Below, one piece after another: positions 27,801 to 35,948 of a stretch of DNA of 64,000 nucleotides. A model generated the notes under the pieces. The model had not been told where the DNA came from and searched no databases. It worked only from the letters and a program-made list of their open reading frames with translations. The stretch lies in assembly GCF_003851545.1 (NCBI RefSeq), contig NZ_BHVX01000003.1:310001-374000 (forward strand), given 5' to 3'. Position 1 is the first letter of the stretch, and each line of letters begins with the position of its first letter. Made by a program: the position numbers and the translations under genes. This DNA comes from Ralstonia sp. SET104. Lineage in GTDB: Bacteria; Pseudomonadota; Gammaproteobacteria; Burkholderiales; Burkholderiaceae.

Positions 27801-28997
27801 TTACTTCCACAAAGCACAACGGGTCTCGGCTTTGGTGGTGAATACCTCTTCACCCGGCATGGCAGAGACCACCTTCACGTAGTCCCAAGGGGCTCTCGAC
27901 TCGGCCGGCGATTTCACCTGCATCAGGTACATCTGGTGGACATAGCGGCCATCGGGGCGAACATAACCCTCAGCGTAAAAGTCCTTGAGCTTGTTCTTGC
28001 CAAAGTAGCCCATGATCTCGTCTGCGTCGCTCGACCGGGTGGCCTGAACCGCTTTCAGATAGTTCATCGTCGCTGAGTAGTCGGCGGCCTGGATCTCGGT
28101 AGGCATGCGTTTGGTCTTCGCAAAGAACCGGCGGCCGAACGCGCGGGTCTCGTCGTTGATGTTCCAATCCCAGCTGGTGGTGAACAGCAAGCCCTCCGCA
28201 CTATTGAGCCCCATGCTGTGCACGTCGGTAATAAACAGCATCAAGCTGGCCACCTTCATCTTTTTATCGATCCCGAACTCCTTGGCAGCCTTTAACGAAT
28301 TGATCATGTCGGTTCCGCCGTTGGCGATGCCGAGGATCTGTGCCCTGGAGCTTTGGGCCTGGAGCAGGAAGGAAGAAAAATCGGGTGCATTCAATGGGTG
28401 TTTAATCGTGCCGACCACCTGTCCGCCGGACTTGGTGACCACATCGGTCGCATCACGCCGCAGCGCTTCGCCAAAGGCATAGTCAGCGGTCAGGAAAACC
28501 CAGTTCTTGTACCCCTGCTTCACCAATGCTGCCGCGGTGCCACGCGCCAGTGCCACCGTGTCCCAGGCATAGTGGATGGTGTACGGCGAACACTGTTCAT
28601 TCGTCAGCGCTGAAGAGCCCGCACCGTTGGCGATAAAGACCCGTTTCTTTTCCCGTGCGATCTTGGACATGGCCAGGGAGGCGGCGGAATTTGTGCCACC
28701 GATCAGCATGCTGATGTGCTGGACGTCCATCCATTCGCGCGCCTTGGAGGCGGCGATGTCTGCCTTGTTCTGGTGGTCCGCGCTGATCAGTTCAATCGGC
28801 AGGCCGTTGACTTTGCCGCCAACGTCGTCAATGGCCATTTGAATTGCCGTAGCACCGTTTTTTCCATCGAGATCGGCGTACGCGCCTGACATGTCCGTCA
28901 GGAAACCGATACGCAGCTTTTCCTCAGCATACGCAGCGGGGCTAACAAGTCCGGCCACGCCGATCAGGGTGGCGAAAGCCCTCATCTTGAGCTTCAT
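27801..28997 (-). CDS. periplasmic substrate-binding protein of a branched-chain-amino-acid-type ABC transporter
   Basis: A 398-residue exported protein with a Sec signal (MKLKMRAFATLIGVAGLVSP, cut near AAYA-EE). The mature part is a type I periplasmic binding protein (LivJ-like): KLRIGFLTDMSGAYADLDG, DDVGGKVNGLPIELISADHQ and the second lobe NWVFLTADYAFGEALRRDAT. GGAGA precedes the ATG at 28997. No permease or ATPase genes are near, so it must share those of another locus or act as a sensor. Its place among ali/bad genes suggests it binds cyclohexanecarboxylate or a similar acid. Confidence 0.85.
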   Translation of the reverse strand: MKLKMRAFATLIGVAGLVSPAAYAEEKLRIGFLTDMSGAYADLDGKNGATAIQMAIDDVGGKVNGLPIELISADHQNKADIAASKAREWMDVQHISMLIGGTNSAASLAMSKIAREKKRVFIANGAGSSALTNEQCSPYTIHYAWDTVALARGTAAALVKQGYKNWVFLTADYAFGEALRRDATDVVTKSGGQVVGTIKHPLNAPDFSSFLLQAQSSRAQILGIANGGTDMINSLKAAKEFGIDKKMKVASLMLFITDVHSMGLNSAEGLLFTTSWDWNINDETRAFGRRFFAKTKRMPTEIQAADYSATMNYLKAVQATRSSDADEIMGYFGKNKLKDFYAEGYVRPDGRYVHQMYLMQVKSPAESRAPWDYVKVVSAMPGEEVFTTKAETRCALWK

Positions 28998-29054
28998 TTG
29001 GTCTCCATCCGTACTGGGAAAAATCGCAACGACCACGGCCCTGAAACAGGGCAC

Positions 29055-29837
29055 TCAACGGTGCCCGAACACCGGTTTGCGCTTTTCAAGGAAGGCCTTC
29101 ATGCCCTCATGCGCGTCGTCGCTGGCAAAACGGGCATGCAGTTGGCGCCGCTCGAACGCGATACCGTCGCTCAATGACGATTCGTACGCGCGGTTGACCG
29201 ACTCCTTGATCGCCATCAGCGCGGGCAGCGAGTAGCCCGCGATGCTGCTGGCCAGCGCCAGTGCCTCCTCCATCAGCCGCGCATCCGGCACCACGCGAGA
29301 CACCAGCCCGTAGCGGTCGGCCTCAACAGCATCGAGCTGGCGCGCGGACAGGCACATGTCCATCGCCTTGGCCTTGCCGACCGCGCGCGGCAGCCGCTGC
29401 GTGCCGCCAGCGCCGGGCAGCATTGCCAGCCGTATCTCCGGCAGCGCAAAGCGCGCGCTTTCTGCGGCGATGACGATGTCGCACGCCAGCGCAAGCTCGC
29501 AGCCGCCGCCCATCGCGACGCCTGCCACGGCGGCGATCACCGGCTTTCGCACCCGGCGGATCGTTTCCCAGTTGCGTGTGATGAAGTCGCTGCGGTAGAC
29601 GTCCATGTAGGTCCAGTCCGCCATCGCCGCGATGTCGGCGCCGGCGGCGAACGCCTTCGCACCGCCACCCAGGACGATCGCGCCAATGCCATCGTCGGCA
29701 TCGAACGCCAGCAACGCCTTGCCCAGCGCATCCATCACGGCGTCATTGAGTGCATTGAGTTGCTTGGGCCGGTTCAGCGTGATTATGCCGACACGGCCCA
29801 CGCGTTCGACAAGAACGATTTGCGCTTCCGTTTCCAT
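29055..29837 (-). CDS. badK: cyclohex-1-ene-1-carboxyl-CoA hydratase
   Basis: A 260-residue crotonase. The oxyanion-hole segments (AFAAGADIAAMADWTYMDVY and VAGVAMGGGCELALACDIVI) and both catalytic Glu positions (ALPEIRLAMLPGAGGTQRLP) are intact. It closely resembles my recollection of BadK of Rhodopseudomonas palustris, including FITRNWETIRRVRKPV and GKAKAMDMCLSARQL. It would add water to cyclohexene-1-carboxyl-CoA to give 2-hydroxycyclohexanecarboxyl-CoA. The ATG at 29837 is preferred, since an upstream extension would overlap the ligase gene in an unlikely way. Confidence 0.87.
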   Translation of the reverse strand: METEAQIVLVERVGRVGIITLNRPKQLNALNDAVMDALGKALLAFDADDGIGAIVLGGGAKAFAAGADIAAMADWTYMDVYRSDFITRNWETIRRVRKPVIAAVAGVAMGGGCELALACDIVIAAESARFALPEIRLAMLPGAGGTQRLPRAVGKAKAMDMCLSARQLDAVEADRYGLVSRVVPDARLMEEALALASSIAGYSLPALMAIKESVNRAYESSLSDGIAFERRQLHARFASDDAHEGMKAFLEKRKPVFGHR

Positions 29838-29859
29838 GTACTTTCTGGTGGTGTCGACC

Positions 29860-31503
29860 TTAGAGCGTGCCGTCGCGCAACATGTCGCGCAGCTTGAACT
29901 TCTGGATCTTGCCTGCGGGCGTCGCGGGCATCGCGTCTCGTACGATGAGGCGCTCAGGGATGTACTGCAGCGCAACCTTCTGCGCCTTGAGGAAGGCGAC
30001 CATCCCGGAAAAGTCGAGCGCATGCCCTGGCTTGGGCACCACCACGGCGCAGGCGCGCTCGCCCAGGCGCGCGTCGGCGTACGCAACGATGGCCACCTGT
30101 GACACGGCGGGGTGCCTGTAGAGCAACGCCTCGATCTCGACCACCGGAACGTTTTCGCCCCCCCGGATGATCACGTCCTTGCTGCGGCCGCTGATGCGGA
30201 TATAGCCCTGCGCATCCATACACGCCAGGTCACCGGTGTCGAACCAACCTTCAGCGTCTGTCGCGTTCAGGTGGGGCCGCTTCAGGTAACCGCCAAAGTT
30301 GGAGCACGAGCGCACCAGCAGCCGGCCAACCTGCCCCAGCGGTACGGGCTTGCCGTCAAACTCGACCACCCTGAGCTCAACCCCCGGCAGCGGGCAGCCG
30401 TCGGTGGTAAAGGCGCGCTCGTCTTCGTCGTCCAGGCGGATCAGGGTGACGGCCCCCGTCTCGGTCATGCCCCAGGCCGAGACGATCTTCGTGCCGAGAA
30501 TCTGCCGCGCCTGCTCGACCAGCGGGCCGGGAATGGGCGCGCCCGCACAGAGGAACGTCCGCAGGCTGGGCACCGCATCGTTGCTGTCTTTCACCGCCTT
30601 GGTGAGATCCGTGAGGAACGGCGTCGAGGCCATCGTGAAGGTGACACGCTCGGCGCGAATAACTTCCGCCGCCTTGTTCGGCTCCCAGATGTCCTGCAGG
30701 ACCACGCCCGCTTTGAGCATGACCGGCATCATCAGGCCGTACATGAATCCGGTCTGGTGCGCCATGGGCGAAGCCATCAGGATGGTGTCGTCCTGATTCA
30801 ACTGCAGACGCGCGGCGTACGGAACGATGTTGGCCATCAACGTATTGGCCGAATGCATGACGCCCTTGGGTTCGCCCGTGGTGCCCGAGGTGTAGATGAG
30901 TTGGGTGATGTCGTCCGGGCCCGGCCGATGGTGCGTCAGGATGGCCGCAGCGTCAGGTGCCGCTTCCCACCGGGGCGCCGTAAGCAACGTGTCGAAGCCA
31001 TCCGGGCCGTCGCTGTCCACGACGACAATGCGCTGCAGAGCAGGCAGATCGGCTTGCAGCGCGCGGGCCATGGATTCGTGGTCGAAGCCCCGGAACGTCT
31101 TCGGCACCACCAGCACTTTCGCCTCGCTGTGCCCGAGCATGAACGACAGTTCCCGCTCGCGGAAGATGTGCATCAACGGGTTGAGCACCGCGCCGATGCG
31201 CGAGCATGCCAGGTAGAGCAACGTGAACTGCCACCAGTTCGGCAGTTGCACGGCCACCACGTCCTGACGGCCCACGCCCAGCCTGGCCAGACCGACTGCG
31301 ACGCGGTCCGCCAGCGCCGCCAGCTCCCGGTAAGTGAAGCGTCGCACCTCCCCGGTTTCCACCCGCACCGCGGTCAACGCGCGCTTGTCCGGGCAGGTGG
31401 CGACACAGGCATCCAGATCGTCGTTGATGGTGCGCTCGTACCAAACCCCGTTAGCGCGACTCTCAGCCCGGCGTGGTGGCAGCAGGATGGCGTCGAATTG
31501 CAT
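29860..31503 (-). CDS. aliA: cyclohexanecarboxylate-CoA ligase
   Basis: A 547-residue AMP-forming acyl-CoA synthetase. The phosphate loop LIYTSGTTGEPKGVMHS, the A5 motif VSAWGMTETGAVT, the A7 aspartate in GWFDTGDLACMD and the C-terminal hinge and lysine (ISGRSKDVIIRGGENVPVVE, then MPATPAGKIQKF) are all intact. The N-terminal block YERTINDDLDACVATCPDKR resembles AliA-type ligases. It would activate cyclohexanecarboxylate with ATP and CoA. The assignment rests on family and on the flanking aliB, badI, badH and badK genes. Confidence 0.85.
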   Translation of the reverse strand: MQFDAILLPPRRAESRANGVWYERTINDDLDACVATCPDKRALTAVRVETGEVRRFTYRELAALADRVAVGLARLGVGRQDVVAVQLPNWWQFTLLYLACSRIGAVLNPLMHIFRERELSFMLGHSEAKVLVVPKTFRGFDHESMARALQADLPALQRIVVVDSDGPDGFDTLLTAPRWEAAPDAAAILTHHRPGPDDITQLIYTSGTTGEPKGVMHSANTLMANIVPYAARLQLNQDDTILMASPMAHQTGFMYGLMMPVMLKAGVVLQDIWEPNKAAEVIRAERVTFTMASTPFLTDLTKAVKDSNDAVPSLRTFLCAGAPIPGPLVEQARQILGTKIVSAWGMTETGAVTLIRLDDEDERAFTTDGCPLPGVELRVVEFDGKPVPLGQVGRLLVRSCSNFGGYLKRPHLNATDAEGWFDTGDLACMDAQGYIRISGRSKDVIIRGGENVPVVEIEALLYRHPAVSQVAIVAYADARLGERACAVVVPKPGHALDFSGMVAFLKAQKVALQYIPERLIVRDAMPATPAGKIQKFKLRDMLRDGTL

Positions 31504-31545
31504 GGCGAGTCTCCTTTGTCGTTGGTGTTTGGGAAACAGGCCAGT

Positions 31546-32697
31546 TCAGGCGGGCACCGCGCCACGCCCGGCGCGTGCGCGGGCAATGATGGTTTTCATG
31601 ATCTGGGCAGTGCCATCGCCAATCTGGAAGCCGAGCACATCGCGCAGGCGCTGCTCCATCAGGCCGCGGTCATAGCCGCCATGCCCGTGCATCAGCAGGC
31701 ACTGGTGCACGACGTCGTAGGCGAGCTTGGGCGCCCACCACTTGCACATGGCCGCTTCCGCGCTGTGCGGCGCGCCGTTGTCCTTGAGCCAGAGGGCCTG
31801 CAGGCAGAGCAGCCGCGCGGCCTCGACCTGGGTATCGAAATCGGCCAGCGGATGCGACACCCCCTGAAACGCAGACAGTGGCTTGCCAAATGCCTCCCGC
31901 TCGGCGACGTAGGCCCAGGTCTCTTCCAACGCCACCCGCGCAACGGCCAGCACCTGCAGCCCGATCAGCGCACGCGAAAAATCAAAGCCCTGCATCACCT
32001 GCACGAAGCCCTTGTTCTCCTCCCCGAGCCGATGGTCTGCCGGCACACGCACGTTTTCGAAGAAGATCGAGCCCCGCCCGATGGCCCGTTGCCCGTGGCA
32101 GTCGAATCGATTCGTGGTAACGCCTGGCAGGTCCATGGGCACCAGCAACGCCGTCACACCGTAAGCTGCAGATTCGGTCGAGCCGGTGCGGCCGAAGACC
32201 ACTGCCGCATCGGCCTGATCGGCCGCTGAGATCGATGTCTTCTCACCATTGATGACGTACGTGTCGCCATCGCGCTCGACGCGCAGCCGCAGATTGGCGG
32301 CATCCGAACCGCCACGCGGCTCAGTCAGCGCAATCGCCAGCAGCGCCTCGCCGCGGGTCAGGCGCGTCAGCCATGGCGCCACCACTTCGGGCTTACCGTG
32401 GTCCGCAAGGATCTGTCCGTTGAGCGAGGCGAGCAGGTTGATATAGGAGATGCTCAAGTCAGCGCGCGCCACCTCTTCGTGGATGACGCCCGCTGCCAGG
32501 CAGCCCATGCCCTGCCCGCCGTATTGCTCAGGCAGCTCCGGCGCGATGAAGCCCATCTCGCCCATTTCCCGCATCAGCGCGCGGTCCAGCACCCGGGTCC
32601 GGTCACGCTCCTGAAAGCCAGGGGCAATGCGATCCGTGGCGAAACGCCTTGCGTGATCGCTCAGCGTGATGAGGTCTTCGTTCAGATAGGGATTCAT
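31546..32697 (-). CDS. aliB: cyclohexanecarboxyl-CoA dehydrogenase
   Basis: A 383-residue acyl-CoA dehydrogenase. FAD and substrate motifs are LLAIALTEPRGGSDAANLRL and INGEKTSISAADQAD, with the C-terminal LLMHGHGGYDRGLMEQRLRD and the flavin contact GTAQIMKTIIA. It introduces the 1,2 double bond in cyclohexanecarboxyl-CoA and hands electrons to electron-transfer flavoprotein. GGAG precedes the ATG at 32697. An upstream frame extension to 32928 has no similarity. It is one step of the five-enzyme series encoded here. Confidence 0.87.
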   Translation of the reverse strand: MNPYLNEDLITLSDHARRFATDRIAPGFQERDRTRVLDRALMREMGEMGFIAPELPEQYGGQGMGCLAAGVIHEEVARADLSISYINLLASLNGQILADHGKPEVVAPWLTRLTRGEALLAIALTEPRGGSDAANLRLRVERDGDTYVINGEKTSISAADQADAAVVFGRTGSTESAAYGVTALLVPMDLPGVTTNRFDCHGQRAIGRGSIFFENVRVPADHRLGEENKGFVQVMQGFDFSRALIGLQVLAVARVALEETWAYVAEREAFGKPLSAFQGVSHPLADFDTQVEAARLLCLQALWLKDNGAPHSAEAAMCKWWAPKLAYDVVHQCLLMHGHGGYDRGLMEQRLRDVLGFQIGDGTAQIMKTIIARARAGRGAVPA

Positions 32698-32723
32698 GTC
32701 GCGGCACTCCTGCATGCATGCGG

Positions 32724-33506
32724 CTACTTGGCGTACTTGCGAAACTCGGGCTTGCGCTTTTCCTTGAACGCGTTCACGCCCTCGCGCGACTCTTCGGTGT
32801 CGTAGTACAGCTTCAGCGCATACATGCCCATGCCGGCGATGCCACTCTGGTGGGCCGTGTCCATGTTGAAGCTGCGCTTGGCGATGGCGAGCGCCGTCGG
32901 GCTGCGCTCGCAGAGTTCTTCGCCCCACTTCTGCACTTCCGCATCGAGCTGCTCATGCGGCACGCACGCGTTGGCCAGACCCATCGCTACGGCTTCCTGG
33001 CCGGAGTAGCGGCGGCACATGTACCAGATCTCACGCGCTTTCTTCTCGCCCACCACCCGGGCCAGGTAAGCGGTGCCATAGCCGGGGTCGACGGAACCCA
33101 TCTTGGGGCCGACCTGACCGAAGATTGCTTTCTCAGAGCAGATGGTCAGATCACAGATCGTGCACAGCACGTTGCCGCCGCCAATGGCGTAGCCCTGCAC
33201 GCGCGCGATCACGGGCTTGGGCACATTGCGGATGGTGTCGTGCAGTTCTTCCATCGGCAATCCGATGGTGCCGCGACCGTCGTAGTTGCCGTCATGCGCG
33301 GACTGATCGCCGCCGGTGCAGAAGGCGCGGTCGCCGGCGCCGGCCAGCACGATGGCCCCCACGCTCCGGTCATAGCCGGCCTTGTTCAGGGCCTTGATCA
33401 GTTCGTCGCAGGTCTGGCCGCGGAACGAATTCATCTTGTCGGGCCGGTTGATGGTGATCCACGCCACGCCGTTGCGGATCTCGTACAGAATGTCTTCGAA
33501 GTTCAT
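32724..33506 (-). CDS. badI: 2-ketocyclohexanecarboxyl-CoA hydrolase
   Basis: A 260-residue crotonase-fold ring-opening hydrolase. It is very close to BadI as I remember it: EDILYEIRNGVAWITINRPD, GDRAFCTGGDQSAHDGNYDG, IGGGNVLCTICDLTICSEKA, FGQVGPKMGSVDPGYGTAYL and the end RKPEFRKYAK. The SAHDGNYDG stretch and the DPGYGT motif shared with MenB-type enzymes separate BadI from ordinary hydratases. It opens the ring to give pimeloyl-CoA. The strong match fixes the identity of the whole cluster. Confidence 0.95.
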   Translation of the reverse strand: MNFEDILYEIRNGVAWITINRPDKMNSFRGQTCDELIKALNKAGYDRSVGAIVLAGAGDRAFCTGGDQSAHDGNYDGRGTIGLPMEELHDTIRNVPKPVIARVQGYAIGGGNVLCTICDLTICSEKAIFGQVGPKMGSVDPGYGTAYLARVVGEKKAREIWYMCRRYSGQEAVAMGLANACVPHEQLDAEVQKWGEELCERSPTALAIAKRSFNMDTAHQSGIAGMGMYALKLYYDTEESREGVNAFKEKRKPEFRKYAK

Positions 33507-33539
33507 TGCCTGCTCCTCATCCTCAGGTGGTTGGCGGCC

Positions 33540-34307
33540 TCAGCCGTTCATCGTCAGCCCGCCGGACACGCTCAACACCTGACCGGTCACGTAGGCAGCG
33601 TCATCGCTCGCAAAAAACAGCACCGCGCCGGGCAAGTCATCCGGCTGCCCGATGCGGCCCAGCGGAATCGCGCGCGTGAAGGCTTCCATGAGCTTTTCCG
33701 GGTTCCCCGCGCCTTCCTTGTAGTCGGCAAACAGGGCGGTATCGGTCGGGCCCGGACACACCACGTTGACAGTGATGCCGTGCCGCGCATGCTCGCGCGC
33801 AATCGTCTTGGAGAACGAGACCAGCCCGCCCTTGCAGGCGGCATAGACCGCCTCGCCCGAGGACCCCACCCGCGCCGCATCCGACGCGATGTTGACGATG
33901 CGGCCCGCCTTGCGCGCCGCCATGCCCGGCAGCACCGCGTGGTGCATGTGCAGCGCGCCGGTCAGATTGATGGCGATGAGCTTGTCCCACTGGGCAGGCT
34001 CCGTCTTCGTGAAGGGCCGGAAGACATCCCAGCCGGCGTTGTTGACCAGCACATCGATCGGGCCCAGTGCCGACTCGGCCGCCGCAATGGCCGTCTCAAC
34101 GCTGGCGCGATCCGTGATGTCGCAGCGGAACGCTTGCGCGGTGCCGCCGTCTGCCCGAATCGCGGCAGCAACCTTCTCGGCCGCCTCGAGATTCAGGTCA
34201 AATACCGCAACGCGCGCACCTTCCCGACCAAACCGACGGCAGGTTGCCCCACCAATTCCGCCACCACCACCGGTGACGACTACCGCCTTACCCTCAAACC
34301 GTTGCAT
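33540..34307 (-). CDS. badH: 2-hydroxycyclohexanecarboxyl-CoA dehydrogenase
   Basis: A 255-residue short-chain dehydrogenase. The NAD-binding loop TGGGGGIGGATCRRFGREGA, the NNAG motif (VLVNNAGWDVFRPF), the catalytic Ser and YxxxK (IASDAARVGSSGEAVYAACK) and the ending QVLSVSGGLTMNG closely match BadH. It oxidises the 2-hydroxy ester to the 2-keto ester for BadI. AGGAGG sits right before two adjacent ATGs, so the second one (34307) gives a workable spacing. It is the first gene of the operon, and its promoter faces the divergent MarR gene. Confidence 0.92.
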   Translation of the reverse strand: MQRFEGKAVVVTGGGGGIGGATCRRFGREGARVAVFDLNLEAAEKVAAAIRADGGTAQAFRCDITDRASVETAIAAAESALGPIDVLVNNAGWDVFRPFTKTEPAQWDKLIAINLTGALHMHHAVLPGMAARKAGRIVNIASDAARVGSSGEAVYAACKGGLVSFSKTIAREHARHGITVNVVCPGPTDTALFADYKEGAGNPEKLMEAFTRAIPLGRIGQPDDLPGAVLFFASDDAAYVTGQVLSVSGGLTMNG

Positions 34308-34377
34308 CATTCCTCCTGGCGCTTGCGATGGCCACAACCTAAGCCATCGAACCTCTCAACATCGACTAATATACGTA

Positions 34378-34393
34378 AATATGTTTCCATATT
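34378..34393. promoter_or_regulatory. inverted repeat in the badH-MarR divergent promoter
   Basis: AATATG and CATATT form perfect 6-bp arms around TTTC in an AT-rich stretch between the two divergent starts (34307 and 34441). A size of 16 bp fits a MarR dimer site. It overlaps the likely -10 regions, as expected for repression. Confidence 0.55.
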
Positions 34394-34440
34394 AAGAAGA
34401 CCATCTGCTTCGCGCAAGCCAAAACTTCTCCTTTTTTGTT

Positions 34441-34944
34441 ATGGTTAACCCTAGTAAATTCGACAAAGTCAAGCTGGACCTTGCCAACAGGCTGTTCTTC
34501 CGCCTGTATCAATGCGCAAACATGTTGCACAAAACAGGAAGCCGCGCAGTTGAGCAGGAGGGGCTCACCACGCAACAGTGGGCAGTGCTGGGGGCCTTGT
34601 CCCGGGAGACAGCGGAAGGCGGGATGAGCATCGGCGACCTGGCCAGGTACCTGATGGTGAGCCGGCAGAACCTGTCGGGGCTCATCAGCCGGATGGAGCG
34701 CGACGGCCATGTTGGCGTCGCACCGGACCCGCAGGACCGCAGATCACGCGTTGTCACGATGACCGAGTCCGGCCGACATGTCTGGCTGGCCTTGGCGCAG
34801 CCCAAGATTCGCGTCTACTACGAGCGGCTATTGGAAAATTTCTCGACAGACGACGTGACGCACGCCCTGCATTACTTGCTCAAGATCCTGGACAACATGA
34901 AGCAGCTTGACGCCGAGTGGGTGGGCCCGGACGAGGGCGAGTGA
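34441..34944 (+). CDS. badR: MarR-family regulator of the cyclohexanecarboxylate operon
   Basis: A 167-residue MarR protein. The winged helix is clear (MSIGDLARYLMVSRQNLSGL at about residues 62-81, then ISRMERDGHVGVAPDPQDRR with the wing). In R. palustris the MarR protein BadR represses badHI and aliBA until 2-ketocyclohexanecarboxyl-CoA or a related ester binds. The same divergent arrangement next to badH supports that role here. Its 3' end overlaps the tail of a converging broken hydrolase gene. Confidence 0.85.
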   Translation: MVNPSKFDKVKLDLANRLFFRLYQCANMLHKTGSRAVEQEGLTTQQWAVLGALSRETAEGGMSIGDLARYLMVSRQNLSGLISRMERDGHVGVAPDPQDRRSRVVTMTESGRHVWLALAQPKIRVYYERLLENFSTDDVTHALHYLLKILDNMKQLDAEWVGPDEGE

Positions 34945-35326
34945 TCATAGAACGCGAGCCCGGATAAGCTAAGGGATGCTCGGGCGCGCGCCGGTAATCA
35001 ATCACAACGGCCGTCACGCCCAGATGCTTGGCCAGGTGCCCGGCGAGCTTGCGGTGGCTATCGGCGGACCCTACGGCAAAGCCGCCGCCGTGGGTATAGA
35101 GGATGACCTGCTTCGTATCGGCGCCTTGCGGCAGGGCCCAGATGGCCTCGATGCCAGCGAGCCGGTCCGACTTGTAGGTCACGCCTTCCGGCTCGAGCGT
35201 CGGCTGATGCCACTCGTCGAACAGGCTGCGCAGGTCGGCAATGGTCAGACCCGGGTTGGCTGCCATGCGGTCCGACCACGATTGATACAGCGCCCTCAAA
35301 AAATCCGATTGGGGTGAGATTCCCAT
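34880..35326 (-). pseudogene. alpha/beta hydrolase fold-3 (HSL-like esterase) fragment
   Basis: The N-terminal 115 residues match hormone-sensitive-lipase-like esterases, with a proper start (GGAGA then ATG at 35326) and the oxyanion motif LYTHGGGFAVGS followed by VVIDYRRAPEHPLAYP. Directly after that block, near 34975, the similarity stops and the remaining 32 codons are antisense to the MarR gene. The catalytic Ser elbow (GDSAGG), Asp and His are absent. A rearrangement at about 34.97 kb seems to have joined the bad cluster to this locus. Confidence 0.75.
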
Positions 35327-35451
35327 GCTTGTCTCCGTCTGTTGTCATGTGGGATGGCCCAATGGTCGGAGCAAACGCACGTGCGGTATTGAACGTCCTG
35401 GGCATCCGTGTTGAAGGAAATGCGCAACGCGGGACACCAAGGCTGTCGTCG

Positions 35452-35758
35452 AGACCGAGATCAGTCCGAACTCATGGCGATGGACCGGGCGGTGTTAGGT
35501 GAACGCTGGCGGCAGGTATTCGGCCACCCGGCGCCGGCCAAGTGTCGTGCAGAGTTCTTACGGCAGGCTCTCGGCTGGCAGATGCAGGCAGACATTCATG
35601 GCGGACTATCGGCGGTGGATCGGCACCACTTGCTGCGAGGCACTTCGTCCGCTGCCCCGAAGCTGGCGACGGGCTCGCACCTGATCCAGGTCTGGCAGGG
35701 CGAGACGCATCAGGTCACTGTGCTGGAGGAGGGGTATTGGTATGCCGGCAACCGCTGA
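35452..35758 (+). pseudogene. DUF2924 protein remnant
   Basis: The frame reads LGERWRQVFGHPAPAKCRAE, then FLRQALGWQMQADIHGGLSA, and later GSHLIQVWQGETHQVTVLEE followed by GYWYAGN. This is the DUF2924 pattern (W..LFG..P......L...IAYR.QE...GGL, then PG..L.R.W.G..H.V.V...GF.Y.G). DUF2924 genes usually sit next to serine recombinases in phages or integrative elements. The usual ending (YRSLSAVARAITG) is missing, and a 30-bp repeat begins at the break. It is a piece of a former mobile element. Confidence 0.65.
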
Positions 35759-35778
35759 CGATCTACGCGGTGCAGCAG
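35749..35778 (+). repeat. 30-bp repeat, copy 2
   Basis: This matches 14089-14118 at 29 of 30 positions, in the same orientation and 21.7 kb away. It begins exactly where the DUF2924 similarity ends. Confidence 0.6.
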
Positions 35779-35948
35779 GTTCAGAAGAAAGTCGCTATCG
35801 GGCCGCTGGCTTGCAATATTCCCTGCCGTGCTGAGGGAGTCCAAGGCCGCGCCCCGTTGCTGTTCTTGTTTGCATTGAGGACACCGCTAATATCTGCACT
35901 CTCACAAGAACTGGACCGGAATATCGGCCACGTCAGGAGGATTTCGCC

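Noticed and set aside
30112-32229. A 705-codon open frame on the plus strand
   Set aside because: It is antisense to aliA and aliB, reads as low-complexity Arg/His/Gln-rich protein, and has no domain or ribosome site. It comes from GC-rich codon bias.
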